NCBI RefSeq assembly: GCF_025153475.1
Contig: NZ_JANZXA010000002.1
Coordinates: 62,001 to 126,000, forward strand
DNA from: Novosphingobium mangrovisedimenti
Lineage (GTDB): Bacteria; Pseudomonadota; Alphaproteobacteria; Sphingomonadales; Sphingomonadaceae
Direction of reading: 5' to 3'
Length of the DNA: 64,000 nt
The notes beneath the pieces are model-generated. The model had not been told where the DNA came from and did not search any database. It was given only the letters and a program-made list of their open reading frames with translations. The first letter of the stretch is position 1; each line of letters begins with the position of its first letter. Positions 25,525-34,060 of the stretch are shown here, piece after piece. Both the position numbers and the translations under genes were made by a program.

Positions 25525-28500
25525 ATGATTGAACATTCAGTTCTGTCATCTCTTAAGTATGCCTGTTGTATTTCTGCAGTTTTTACCCCTTGCGCGGCAC
25601 TTGCGGAAGAATCTGCAGAGAAATATTTCGATATTCCGGCACAGAACTTGCCGGATGCTTTGAACGCCTATGCGCAGCAGGCCGACGTCCAGATCTTTTT
25701 CCCGAGCGAGAAGATCGCCTCAATCCGCTCCGTGCCGATCAAGGGCAAGCTGAAGACCGATGAGGCGCTGCGCCGCCTGATCGCCGGCAGCGGGCTGGAA
25801 ATCGCCCGCAAGAGCGGCGGCACGATCATGCTGCGCGCGGCATCCGAACCGGCCCGGAAAGCGAGCGGGGCCACGGTGGTCTCCAACGAGCCCATCGTCG
25901 TGACCGGATCGCGCATTGCCCGCACCGAGGAAGACACCTCCACCCCCGTTTCCACGATCGATCGGACGCTGATCGAAGCGAGCGGCAGCATCGTCCTGGA
26001 AGACGTACTGACCCGCCAGCCGCAATATTCGGGCGGCTTCACCTCGCGGTCGAACAACCCCGGCACCGGCGCGGCCCAGATCGACCTGCGCGGTCTCGGC
26101 TCGAACCGCAACCTGGTGCTGGTCAACGGCCGCCGCTACGTCTTCTTCGGCCAGGATCAGGTGACCGACATCAACGTCATCCCCGCCGCATTGGTCGAGC
26201 GGATCGAGACGGTGACCGGCGGTTCCTCAGCCGTTTACGGCTCTGATGCCATTGCCGGCGTGACGAACTTCATCCTGCGCGACGATTTCGAGGGCATCGA
26301 AGCGAGAGCGCAGCTTGGCGGCGACACGCGCGGCGACGGCCAGACCTACAGCCTCGACCTGACCGCGGGGACGAATTTTGCCGACGACCGCGGCAATTTC
26401 GTGATCTCGGGCAGCTACTACAAGCGCGACGGCATCCGCCAGGCCGCGCGCGCCTATGCGGGCAGAGTGCTCGACGATGGGTATGATGAAAACTGGAACC
26501 CGGCGCTGGTCGAAACCGGCTCGCTGCGTTCGCCCGACGGCAGCTTTTCCTATATCCCTTACGGCGATCAGCTGCTGCAGCCGGGCATGGAAGGGCTGCG
26601 CGATGCGCTGTCCGCCGCCGGGCTGGCCGACATCGGCCCGACGGGCTTCACATTCGACGGCGCCGGCTCCGACGCACGCGTGCACAACGATCCGGCGGAC
26701 CGCTACAACTACGCGCTGCTCAACTATCTGCAGACGCCGGCAAAGCGCTATGGCGTTTCGGCCTTCACCCATTTCGACGCCAGCGACGCGCTGACGCTCT
26801 ACGGCGAATTTTCCTATTACCGCAACGAAGTGGACATGCAGCTCGCCGAGGCGAACCTCGCGGGCACCATGCGCTTCGATGTCACCAATCCCTATGTCTC
26901 GCCCGAGATGAACGAGGTCTTCCGCCAGCTCGACCTGCTCGAGACGGGCGACGCCTACAACGACGGGCTGGTCAGTCTGCGCGTCAACCGCCGTTTCACC
27001 GAATTCGGCCCGCGCGAGGCGTTGGTGGTGCGTGATTCCTATCGCGCGGGCGGCGGCATCCGGGGCGACCTTGGCGATCTGGGCGGACAGTTCCTGCGCA
27101 ATGTCCACTATGACCTGAACTATTTCTACAGCCGCGCCGACAGCTCCACGCACCTCAACAACATGGTGTCCTACAGCGGCCTTGCCGCAGGCATCCTCAG
27201 CGTCGACGGCGCCGATCCGCTGGTCAATCTCTTCGGCGCAGGCGGCATTTCGGACGAGGCCGTCCGGCAGCTGAAGATCGACACCAGCAACCCGACCGAG
27301 ACCGAGCTGCAAGTCGCCTCGGCCATCGTCACCAGCGATGTCGCGCCGCTGCCGGCCGGACCGCTCAGCATGTCGCTCGGCTTCGAATGGCGCTCCGCCT
27401 ATGCGCGTTCCAGCTCGGACCCGGCGCTGGAAAGCGGCGATGCGGTGGGTTTCGATGCCTATTCGCCGACCGAGGGCGAAGTGAACGTCTACGAGATCTT
27501 CGGCGAAATGCGGCTGCCGCTGCTGTCGGAGGAATCGCCGATCGGCCGGGTGACCGCCAATGGCGCCTTCCGCTATTCGGACTATGACCTGACCGTCGCG
27601 AACGGCGTGTGGACCTATCTGGGCGGGCTCGAATGGGCCCCCGTCCCCGGCCTCAACTTGCGCGGCCAGTGGCAGCACGCGGTGCGCGCGCCCAATATCG
27701 GCGAACTGTTCGGCGGCCAGTCCGCGGACCGTCCGCGCGCGACCGACCCCTGCGCCGATCCGAGCGCGGCCGCCGATCCGACCTTGCGCGACTTGTGCAT
27801 CGCCACCGGCGTTCCGGCCAATCTGGTGGGCAGCCCCATCGTCCAGACGGGCGGCCGCGTCGATGCGCTCTATGGCGGCAATCCGGACCTCGATGTCGAA
27901 AAGTCGGATACCTACACGTTCGGCTTCACGCTTGCCCCGCGCGCCGTGCCGAACCTGCGTGTTTCGGTCGACTACTTCCACATCGAGGTGAAGGACGCGA
28001 TCTCGATGCTCGCGGGCGGCGTCGAGAGCACGCTCGACCTTTGCTACAACGTCATCCAGGACCCCGCCAGCGACGTGTGCCAGGCGATCCGCCGCGATCC
28101 CGCAGATGGCGTGATCGCCGCGCCCTACAGCATCCTTGCGACCTATACGAACATCGGCAAGCTGGAGACCTCGGGCATCGACTTCGGCGTGTCCTGGTCG
28201 CAGCCGCTGGCCTTCGGCATTGGCGGCAACGACAGCCATCTCGCCATCGACATCCGCGGGACCTGGCTGGAGAAATACGCGATCACCCCGGTGCAGGATC
28301 TGCCCGATCAGGTCTACGAATGCGAAGGCGCTTTCGGCCTGACCTGCGGCGGCCCCTTCCCGCGCTTCAAGACCGCGAGCCGGATCACCTGGAGCAGCGG
28401 CGGCCTCATGCTGAGCGCACAGCACCGCCATCTGAGCGCCGTGACCGACGATCGCATCCTGGTCCCTGCGCGCAGCGGCGAAAGCGGCCCGACCAAGGCC

Positions 28501-28719
28501 GATCTGGCCGCCCCCGTCATGGGATCGCGCGACTATGTCGACATCTCCGTCAGCTACGAAGTGGGGCGGACCGGGCTCACCTTCTTCGGGGGCGTGAACA
28601 ACGTGTTCGACGTCGATCCGCCGATCGTCGCGGATTCGCAACAACAAGCCAATACCTACCCTTCAACCTACGACGCACTTGGTGCCGAATATTTCGTCGG
28701 CGCGAAGCTGCGTTTCTAA
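25525..28719 (+). CDS. TonB-dependent receptor with N-terminal STN signalling domain
   Basis: 1064 residues. Signal peptide to about ALA-EES. The STN (secretin/TonB N-terminal) domain spans about 30-110 (YFDIPAQNLPDALNAYAQQA). A TonB-box-like segment (EPIVVTGSRI), the plug (DVLTRQPQYSGG to GSSAVYGSDAIAGVTNFI) and a 22-strand barrel follow, ending AEYFVGAKLRF with a terminal Phe. The receptor imports a bulky nutrient across the outer membrane and signals to the FecR/FecI pair encoded upstream. The substrate is unknown; the next gene encodes a PhoD phosphatase. GGGGGT precedes the ATG. Confidence 0.94.
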   Translation: MIEHSVLSSLKYACCISAVFTPCAALAEESAEKYFDIPAQNLPDALNAYAQQADVQIFFPSEKIASIRSVPIKGKLKTDEALRRLIAGSGLEIARKSGGTIMLRAASEPARKASGATVVSNEPIVVTGSRIARTEEDTSTPVSTIDRTLIEASGSIVLEDVLTRQPQYSGGFTSRSNNPGTGAAQIDLRGLGSNRNLVLVNGRRYVFFGQDQVTDINVIPAALVERIETVTGGSSAVYGSDAIAGVTNFILRDDFEGIEARAQLGGDTRGDGQTYSLDLTAGTNFADDRGNFVISGSYYKRDGIRQAARAYAGRVLDDGYDENWNPALVETGSLRSPDGSFSYIPYGDQLLQPGMEGLRDALSAAGLADIGPTGFTFDGAGSDARVHNDPADRYNYALLNYLQTPAKRYGVSAFTHFDASDALTLYGEFSYYRNEVDMQLAEANLAGTMRFDVTNPYVSPEMNEVFRQLDLLETGDAYNDGLVSLRVNRRFTEFGPREALVVRDSYRAGGGIRGDLGDLGGQFLRNVHYDLNYFYSRADSSTHLNNMVSYSGLAAGILSVDGADPLVNLFGAGGISDEAVRQLKIDTSNPTETELQVASAIVTSDVAPLPAGPLSMSLGFEWRSAYARSSSDPALESGDAVGFDAYSPTEGEVNVYEIFGEMRLPLLSEESPIGRVTANGAFRYSDYDLTVANGVWTYLGGLEWAPVPGLNLRGQWQHAVRAPNIGELFGGQSADRPRATDPCADPSAAADPTLRDLCIATGVPANLVGSPIVQTGGRVDALYGGNPDLDVEKSDTYTFGFTLAPRAVPNLRVSVDYFHIEVKDAISMLAGGVESTLDLCYNVIQDPASDVCQAIRRDPADGVIAAPYSILATYTNIGKLETSGIDFGVSWSQPLAFGIGGNDSHLAIDIRGTWLEKYAITPVQDLPDQVYECEGAFGLTCGGPFPRFKTASRITWSSGGLMLSAQHRHLSAVTDDRILVPARSGESGPTKADLAAPVMGSRDYVDISVSYEVGRTGLTFFGGVNNVFDVDPPIVADSQQQANTYPSTYDALGAEYFVGAKLRF

Positions 28720-28728
28720 AATGGGGGC

Positions 28729-28752
28729 CAGCTTCATCGGCCGGTGAAGCTG
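28729..28752 (+). terminator. Hairpin between the receptor and phoD-like genes
   Basis: CAGCTTCA and TGAAGCTG form perfect 8-bp arms around TCGGCCGG. A short TGTTTCC follows. It may end most receptor transcripts or stabilise the 3' end while some transcription continues into the phosphatase gene. Confidence 0.5.
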
Positions 28753-28788
28753 TGTTTCCTGCCTGACCAATTCCGGAGAAAGTCCATC

Positions 28789-30336
28789 ATGCACCTCGAT
28801 CGCCGCGCATTGATCCAGGGAATGGGACACTTGGCGATCCTTGGCGGGCTTGCCCCCGTGCAAGCGCTGTCCGCGCCGCTAGGCGCCTATCCCTTCACTC
28901 TTGGCGTGGCATCGGGCGATCCTTGGCCGGATGGCTTCGTTATCTGGACGCGGCTGGCCCCGCAGCCGCTGGAAAGGCACGGCGGCATGCCGATGCTGCC
29001 CGTCGCCGTGCGCTGGGAAGTGGCGGAGGACGAGGGCTTTTCCCGGATCGTGCAGCAAGGCGAGGCCATCGCGCGGCCCGAGCTTGCCCACTCCGTCCAT
29101 GTCGAACTGGCGGGGCTGCAGCCGCAGCGCCCCTACTGGTACCGTTTCATGACCTCGGGCAGCGATACCAGCCCTGTAGGCATGGTCCGCACCGCGCCTG
29201 CCGCCGATGCCCTGCCCGAAAGGCTGCGCATCGGTGTCGCCGGCTGCCAGAAGTGGGAGCACGGCTATTTCGATGCCTGGGGCCATCTGGCGAGCGAAAG
29301 CGATCTGGACCTCGTCTTCCACTACGGTGATTACATCTACGAAGGGGCCCCTGCGCCGCTGGGCCCCTATATCCCACGCCAGCACATCGGCGACGAACTC
29401 TATAGCCTGAGCGACTATCGCCGCCGCTATGCCCAGTACAAGACCGATCCGCACTTGCAGGCCGCCCATGCCGCATGCGCTTTCGCGATGTCCTTCGACG
29501 ATCACGAGGTGGACAACAACTGGGCCGGCGATCTCGACCGCGACGGCACCCCGCCCGAAGTCTTCGCGCTGCGCCGTCTGGCCGCGATGCAGGCATGGTA
29601 CGAGCACATGCCCGTCAGGCGCGCGCAGATGCCGGGGCTGCACGGGATAACCGCGCACCGGCGGCTCGATTTCGGACGGCTGCTGCGCATGCATGTGCTC
29701 GACACGCGCTCCTACCGCTCAGATCAGCCGTGCAACGACGGCAAGACCCAGCCCTGCCTGCCCGAAATGCACAATTCCCCGACCATGCTCGGAGCCCGGC
29801 AGGAAGCATGGCTCGATGAAGGGCTTGCCCATGGCGGGGCCTGGAACCTGCTCGCGCAGCAAGTGTTGATGATGCCCTACGACCGGCGGCCTTCTCCGGA
29901 TGCAGCACCCGATTTCCCCTACGACACCTGGGACGGATACCGCCCCGCCCGCGCCCGGATGATCGAGACCATTCAACGCCATGGGCTAACGAACGTCGTC
30001 GTCGCCTCAGGCGATTACCACCGGCACTTCGCGGGAACCGTGCCCGTGCGCGAGGAAGCACCGGACGGCGCGATGGCCGCCGTCGAGTTCCTCGCCACAT
30101 CGATCTCCTCGAACGGAGACGGCCGGCCGATCCCCGACGCCGCGTTCCAGCTGGCGAACAATCCGCACATCAGGCTGATGACCGACAGGCGTGGCTACCA
30201 GCTCTTCGACATCACGCCGCAATCCTGGCGGACCGACGTGAAAGTGATGGATCAGGTCCGCACGCCGGGAGGAAGCATCGAAACCCTCGCCAGCTTCATC
30301 GTCACCCCCGACCGGGTCGCAATCGAGCGCGCATAG
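28789..30336 (+). CDS. PhoD-like alkaline phosphatase/phosphodiesterase
   Basis: 515 residues from the ATG at 28789, preceded by GGAGAAAG; an upstream in-frame ATG at 28744 lies inside the hairpin. The N-terminus has a Tat-like DRRALIQGMGHLAI signal. Metal-site motifs of PhoD are present: GVASGDPWPDGFVIWTRL, HYGDYIYEG, SFDDHEVDNNWAGD, DTRSYRSDQP and SGDYHRHFAG. It should hydrolyse phosphate mono- or diesters in the periplasm or outside the cell using Fe/Ca. Its place after a signalling TonB receptor suggests that the imported or processed substrate is a phosphoester. Confidence 0.9.
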   Translation: MHLDRRALIQGMGHLAILGGLAPVQALSAPLGAYPFTLGVASGDPWPDGFVIWTRLAPQPLERHGGMPMLPVAVRWEVAEDEGFSRIVQQGEAIARPELAHSVHVELAGLQPQRPYWYRFMTSGSDTSPVGMVRTAPAADALPERLRIGVAGCQKWEHGYFDAWGHLASESDLDLVFHYGDYIYEGAPAPLGPYIPRQHIGDELYSLSDYRRRYAQYKTDPHLQAAHAACAFAMSFDDHEVDNNWAGDLDRDGTPPEVFALRRLAAMQAWYEHMPVRRAQMPGLHGITAHRRLDFGRLLRMHVLDTRSYRSDQPCNDGKTQPCLPEMHNSPTMLGARQEAWLDEGLAHGGAWNLLAQQVLMMPYDRRPSPDAAPDFPYDTWDGYRPARARMIETIQRHGLTNVVVASGDYHRHFAGTVPVREEAPDGAMAAVEFLATSISSNGDGRPIPDAAFQLANNPHIRLMTDRRGYQLFDITPQSWRTDVKVMDQVRTPGGSIETLASFIVTPDRVAIERA

Positions 30337-30364
30337 CCGGCAAGAGCAACCGTGCGTTCGATCC

Positions 30365-30412
30365 GGCGGGGGCATGGCGACGGCACACATCCGTCGCCGC
30401 CATGCCCCCGCC
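30365..30412 (+). terminator. Strong inverted repeat after the phosphatase gene
   Basis: A long imperfect stem: GGCGGGGGCATGG..CGACGG pairs with CCGTCG..CCATGCCCCCGCC, with a 3-base bulge and a 7-base loop. TTCGTACTTTTC follows. It lies 28 bases past the phosphatase stop. Confidence 0.65.
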
Positions 30413-30552
30413 TTCGTACTTTTCAGCGGATGAGATTTCCGGTGGCGCCATCCCGCAGGTTCGGCATACTGGCACGCAACCAGATGCAGGCCGCCAAAAG
30501 CGCGCCTGCAGCGCGGAACACAAGAACGGCAGCGGGAGGACAAAGCAGCGCA

Positions 30553-31548
30553 ATGGCACTCGACAAACGTATCGAGCGACACCTGACCCTTCCTGCCATC
30601 GCGGCGCCCATGTTCCTCGTCAGCACGCCGGAACTTGCCATTGCCTGCTGCAAGGCGGGCATCGTCGGCTCGCTGACGCGCAACCACTGCCGCGACATCG
30701 AGGAACTCGGCCTGCAGCTGCGCACCGTGCGCGAGGTGCTGGACCGGTTTGCGCAGGATAATCCCGACGTTCCCGTCGGCCCGCTTGCCGTCAATATCTC
30801 GCCCACCTTCTCGCAAGCCGAGTTCCGCGATCATCTAGCGCTGTGCCGCCAATGGGGTGTTTCGATCATCGTGACATCGGTGGGCGATCCAACCGTCAAC
30901 GCCCCGCTGGTGCAGGATCATGGCCTGCTGCACTTCCACGATGCCACAACCATCCGCTTTGCCGAGAAGGCTGCAGCGGCCAAGGTGGACGGGATCGTGT
31001 GCATCGGCGCGGGCGGCGGCGGCCATGCCGGCACGATCAGCCACCTCGCCTTCATCCCGCAAGTCCGCGCGATGTTCGACGGTACGATCGTGATGGCCGG
31101 GGCGATCTCGACAGGCGAGGCGATCCACGCCGCCGAAGCGCTCGGCGCCGACCTTGCCTATCTGGGCACGCGCTTCATCGCGACCCGGGAATCGGGCGCG
31201 CCCGATGCCTACAAGGCCATGCTGGTAGAGGGCGGGGGCACCGACGTGCTCTACACGCGCGGCGTCAACGGCCTTCCCGCAAGCTGGCTCAAGGCCTCGC
31301 TACGCGAGACCGGGCTCGATCCCGACAACCTGTACATTCCCGAGAAACGCGGGACGGACCATCTGCCTGCCGGCAAGACCCCCTGGCGCGACATCTGGAG
31401 CGCGGGGCAAGGCATCGGCCTGATCGATGACCTGCCGAGCGTGTCCGATCTGGTCCGCCGGCTGCGGCACGAATACGTCACGGCCTGCGAGAAGCCCGGC
31501 CTCGCCGCCGCCAGAGAGGCTCTTGCCCGCGACATACCCGTGACATGA
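30553..31548 (+). CDS. Nitronate monooxygenase (2-nitropropane dioxygenase family)
   Basis: 331 residues from an ATG with GGAGGA 12 nt upstream; the open frame extends further upstream but without family features. FMN-binding TIM-barrel motifs include IAAPMFLVSTPELAIACC at the N-terminus and GAGGGGHAG near the middle. The enzyme oxidises nitronates to carbonyl compounds and nitrite. Its stop overlaps the start of the amidohydrolase gene (ATGA). Confidence 0.88.
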   Translation: MALDKRIERHLTLPAIAAPMFLVSTPELAIACCKAGIVGSLTRNHCRDIEELGLQLRTVREVLDRFAQDNPDVPVGPLAVNISPTFSQAEFRDHLALCRQWGVSIIVTSVGDPTVNAPLVQDHGLLHFHDATTIRFAEKAAAAKVDGIVCIGAGGGGHAGTISHLAFIPQVRAMFDGTIVMAGAISTGEAIHAAEALGADLAYLGTRFIATRESGAPDAYKAMLVEGGGTDVLYTRGVNGLPASWLKASLRETGLDPDNLYIPEKRGTDHLPAGKTPWRDIWSAGQGIGLIDDLPSVSDLVRRLRHEYVTACEKPGLAAAREALARDIPVT

Positions 31549-32558
31549 CGCTGCGGGTGGAGGAAGCTGCGATCGAGCCGGACCGGCCGATCGTCGATCC
31601 GCATCTGCACTTGTGGGACATCCCGGCCGTGGAAGGCTTGCCACAGGAGCCCCAGACTTTCCTGCTGCGCGATGCGGCCCGGACGCTCGAAGCCTGTGGT
31701 CACCGGATCACGCACACCGTATTCGTCGAATGCCATGCGATGTACCGGGCGCATGGCGCCCCGGAACTGCAATCGCTGGGAGAGACCGAATTCGCGAACG
31801 GCACGGCCGCCATGAGTGCCAGCGGCGGCTATGGCCCGACGCGGATCTCGCACCGGATCGTCGGCAATGTCGATCTGTGCCGGGGCGACAGGGTCGAGGC
31901 GCTGCTGGAGCGGCATTGCGCGGCGGCGGGAGAGCGCTTCCGCGGCGTGCGGATGAACACTGCCTACAGCCCCGCGGGTCTGTTCGGCGGCCCGGCCGAA
32001 CCGGCAGCGCGGGACCGGATCGATGATCCCCGCTTTGTCGAAGGGTGCCGCATCCTTGCCCGGATGGGGCTCAGTCTCGACGTCTGGTGCCTGCACCCGC
32101 AACTGGAGCAGCTCGTCCGCCTCGCCGACCGTGTCCCCGGCCTCACCATTGTTCTCGACCATCTGGGCACGCCCGATCTTCGTGGGGACTATGCCAGTCG
32201 GGAGGACGAGGCCATCGCCCAGTGGGAAAGGAAACTCACGCAACTGGCCGAGCGCCCGAACACGCGCATCAAGCTCAGCGGACAGGGAATGGACGTTGCA
32301 ACGCTTCTCGGCGCAAGCACCGGAACGGCTACCTCGAACGAACTGGCTGAGCACTGGCAAGCCCGCATCTGCGCCGGCATAGAGGCCTTCACGCCCGCCC
32401 GGTCGATGTTCGCGAGCAATTTTCCGCCCGATCAGTCGGCCGGCAGCTACGGCACGATCTGGAACGCCTTCAAGAAGATCGCTGCCCGTTTCAGCGAGGA
32501 AGAACAGGACTGGCTGTTCCGGGGCACCGCCACCGAAGTGTACGCCATCGACACTTAG
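31545..32558 (+). CDS. Amidohydrolase 2 family (TIM-barrel) hydrolase
   Basis: 337 residues. The metal motif is DPHLHLWD at the N-terminus; later conserved stretches include GVRMNTAY, LDVWCLHPQL, IVLDHLGTPD and MFASNFPPDQ. The fold is that of the predicted TIM-barrel hydrolases related to lactonases and decarboxylases. The link to the nitronate monooxygenase suggests a short catabolic unit, but the substrate is unknown. Confidence 0.86.
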   Translation: MTLRVEEAAIEPDRPIVDPHLHLWDIPAVEGLPQEPQTFLLRDAARTLEACGHRITHTVFVECHAMYRAHGAPELQSLGETEFANGTAAMSASGGYGPTRISHRIVGNVDLCRGDRVEALLERHCAAAGERFRGVRMNTAYSPAGLFGGPAEPAARDRIDDPRFVEGCRILARMGLSLDVWCLHPQLEQLVRLADRVPGLTIVLDHLGTPDLRGDYASREDEAIAQWERKLTQLAERPNTRIKLSGQGMDVATLLGASTGTATSNELAEHWQARICAGIEAFTPARSMFASNFPPDQSAGSYGTIWNAFKKIAARFSEEEQDWLFRGTATEVYAIDT

Positions 32559-32752
32559 GCCGGCGCCCCGGGCGCAAATCGCGGCAACGGCCGAGGTTCC
32601 CGCCTCGTCGGACCGACGGAGATACATCCGAAACGGGCCCATTCGCGATCAACAACGCGTGCTCCCGCGCTATTCCATACCGCGACGCAGAACGCGGACA
32701 GGGCCTGCGAGCAGACACACGCAGGCGCCCTCCCACATGCACGGAGCAGAGC

Positions 32753-34060
32753 TTGCAGCGCATCGCCCCGCCATTTCAAGAAGGCCCCAGCAGGCGGAAG
32801 GTCGAGCGCCTGATGCGCCAGGCCCTGCGCGCCTCCAGCCCCGTGCCGCAGCGCAGTGGCGCCCGTGTGCGCATCTTCAATGTGAAATACAGCCCCAACC
32901 TGGGCGACGGGCTGCTTTCAGAGTGCCTGGAACAGGCCCTGATCGAATGCGGCACCGCGCCCGGCACCGGCTCGGTCGATCTCGCTGGGAGAACGGCCTA
33001 TGGGCCGGGCGCGCCAGGTCGGGTCACGCAAATGCGCCTGCTCGATGCCCTGCCCGCCCGGCTGCGACACCTGGCCGTGCGCGCGCCCCTGGCGGTCCAG
33101 TCGCGCCGGCTCTGGCGCCCGCACTACCGCCGGGCGCTGGAAGAGGCCGACTGCGTGGTGATCGGCGGCGGCAACCTGATAACCGATCTGGACCTCAATT
33201 TCCCGACCAAGCTGGCGCTCGTCGCCGACGAAGCCGCCCGGCGCGGCCTGCCGGTCTTCATCTATGGCTGCGGCGTTTCCAGTGAATGGAGCCCGCGCGG
33301 GCGCGCCCTGCTCGCACGGGCCCTGCACCGCCAGGTCATCCGCCAAGTCTTCGTCCGCGACGAGCGATCGCGACAGGCCTGGAACGATCTGGCGGGAACC
33401 GCAGCCGGGCTCGAAGCCACTCCGGTGCGCGATCCCGGCCTCCTCGCCGCCGAACGCTACGATGTACGGCCCGTACAGCGCGGCGATGGTCCGCCACTCA
33501 TCGGCATCAACGTGACCAGCCAGCTCGCGCTACGCTATCATTCGGCTGCCGCCCCCTCGCCCGCGCAGCTGGACGCATGGTATCTCGACCTTGCCCGGTC
33601 GCTTGTCGCGCAAGGCTGCAATATCGCGGTCTTCACGAACGGCTCTCCCGAAGACCGGGCCTGCGCGCTGCGGCTGCAGCCAGCCTTCCAGGCGCTTGGC
33701 TCGGGATCGAGCGTGCGCTTCCCCAATGCCCGAAACCCCGAGGAACTGACACACCTCATCGCGGGACTGAGCGCGATTGCCGCCTTCCGCATGCACGCGA
33801 TCATCGCCGCCTATGCCTGTGCCGTTCCATTCCTCGCACTGGCCTGGGACCCAAAGCTGGATGCCTTCGTCCAGTCGGTCGACCGCGCGCACTGGTTGTG
33901 CTGTCCGGCACAAACCTCGGGAGCGGCTGCGGCGAGCCAGTTGCTCGGTGCGATGCGGGAGGGCGTCCCCGATCCTGAACGCAAGCTCGTGGTCGCCCAA
34001 ACGCGGCGGGGCATTGCCATGTTGCAGGAGGACATCGCACGGGCACTTGCCGAAAAATGA
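32753..34060 (+). CDS. Polysaccharide pyruvyl transferase family protein
   Basis: 435 residues from a TTG with GGAG upstream; an ATG at 32813 is an alternative. Family motifs: FNVKYSPNLGDGLLSECLEQ near the N-terminus, VVIGGGNLITDLDLNFP, FIYGCGVSSEW and the C-terminal IAAFRMHAIIAAYACAVPFL. These enzymes add a pyruvate ketal to sugars of exported polysaccharides, making them acidic. First gene of the polysaccharide locus; its stop overlaps the glycosidase start by ATGA. Confidence 0.86.
   Translation: MQRIAPPFQEGPSRRKVERLMRQALRASSPVPQRSGARVRIFNVKYSPNLGDGLLSECLEQALIECGTAPGTGSVDLAGRTAYGPGAPGRVTQMRLLDALPARLRHLAVRAPLAVQSRRLWRPHYRRALEEADCVVIGGGNLITDLDLNFPTKLALVADEAARRGLPVFIYGCGVSSEWSPRGRALLARALHRQVIRQVFVRDERSRQAWNDLAGTAAGLEATPVRDPGLLAAERYDVRPVQRGDGPPLIGINVTSQLALRYHSAAAPSPAQLDAWYLDLARSLVAQGCNIAVFTNGSPEDRACALRLQPAFQALGSGSSVRFPNARNPEELTHLIAGLSAIAAFRMHAIIAAYACAVPFLALAWDPKLDAFVQSVDRAHWLCCPAQTSGAAAASQLLGAMREGVPDPERKLVVAQTRRGIAMLQEDIARALAEK

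Noticed and set aside
26227-28647. Long open frame of 806 codons on the minus strand
   Set aside because: It is antisense to a convincing TonB receptor and reads as Arg/Ala/Val-rich sequence with no motifs, a shadow of GC-rich codon use.
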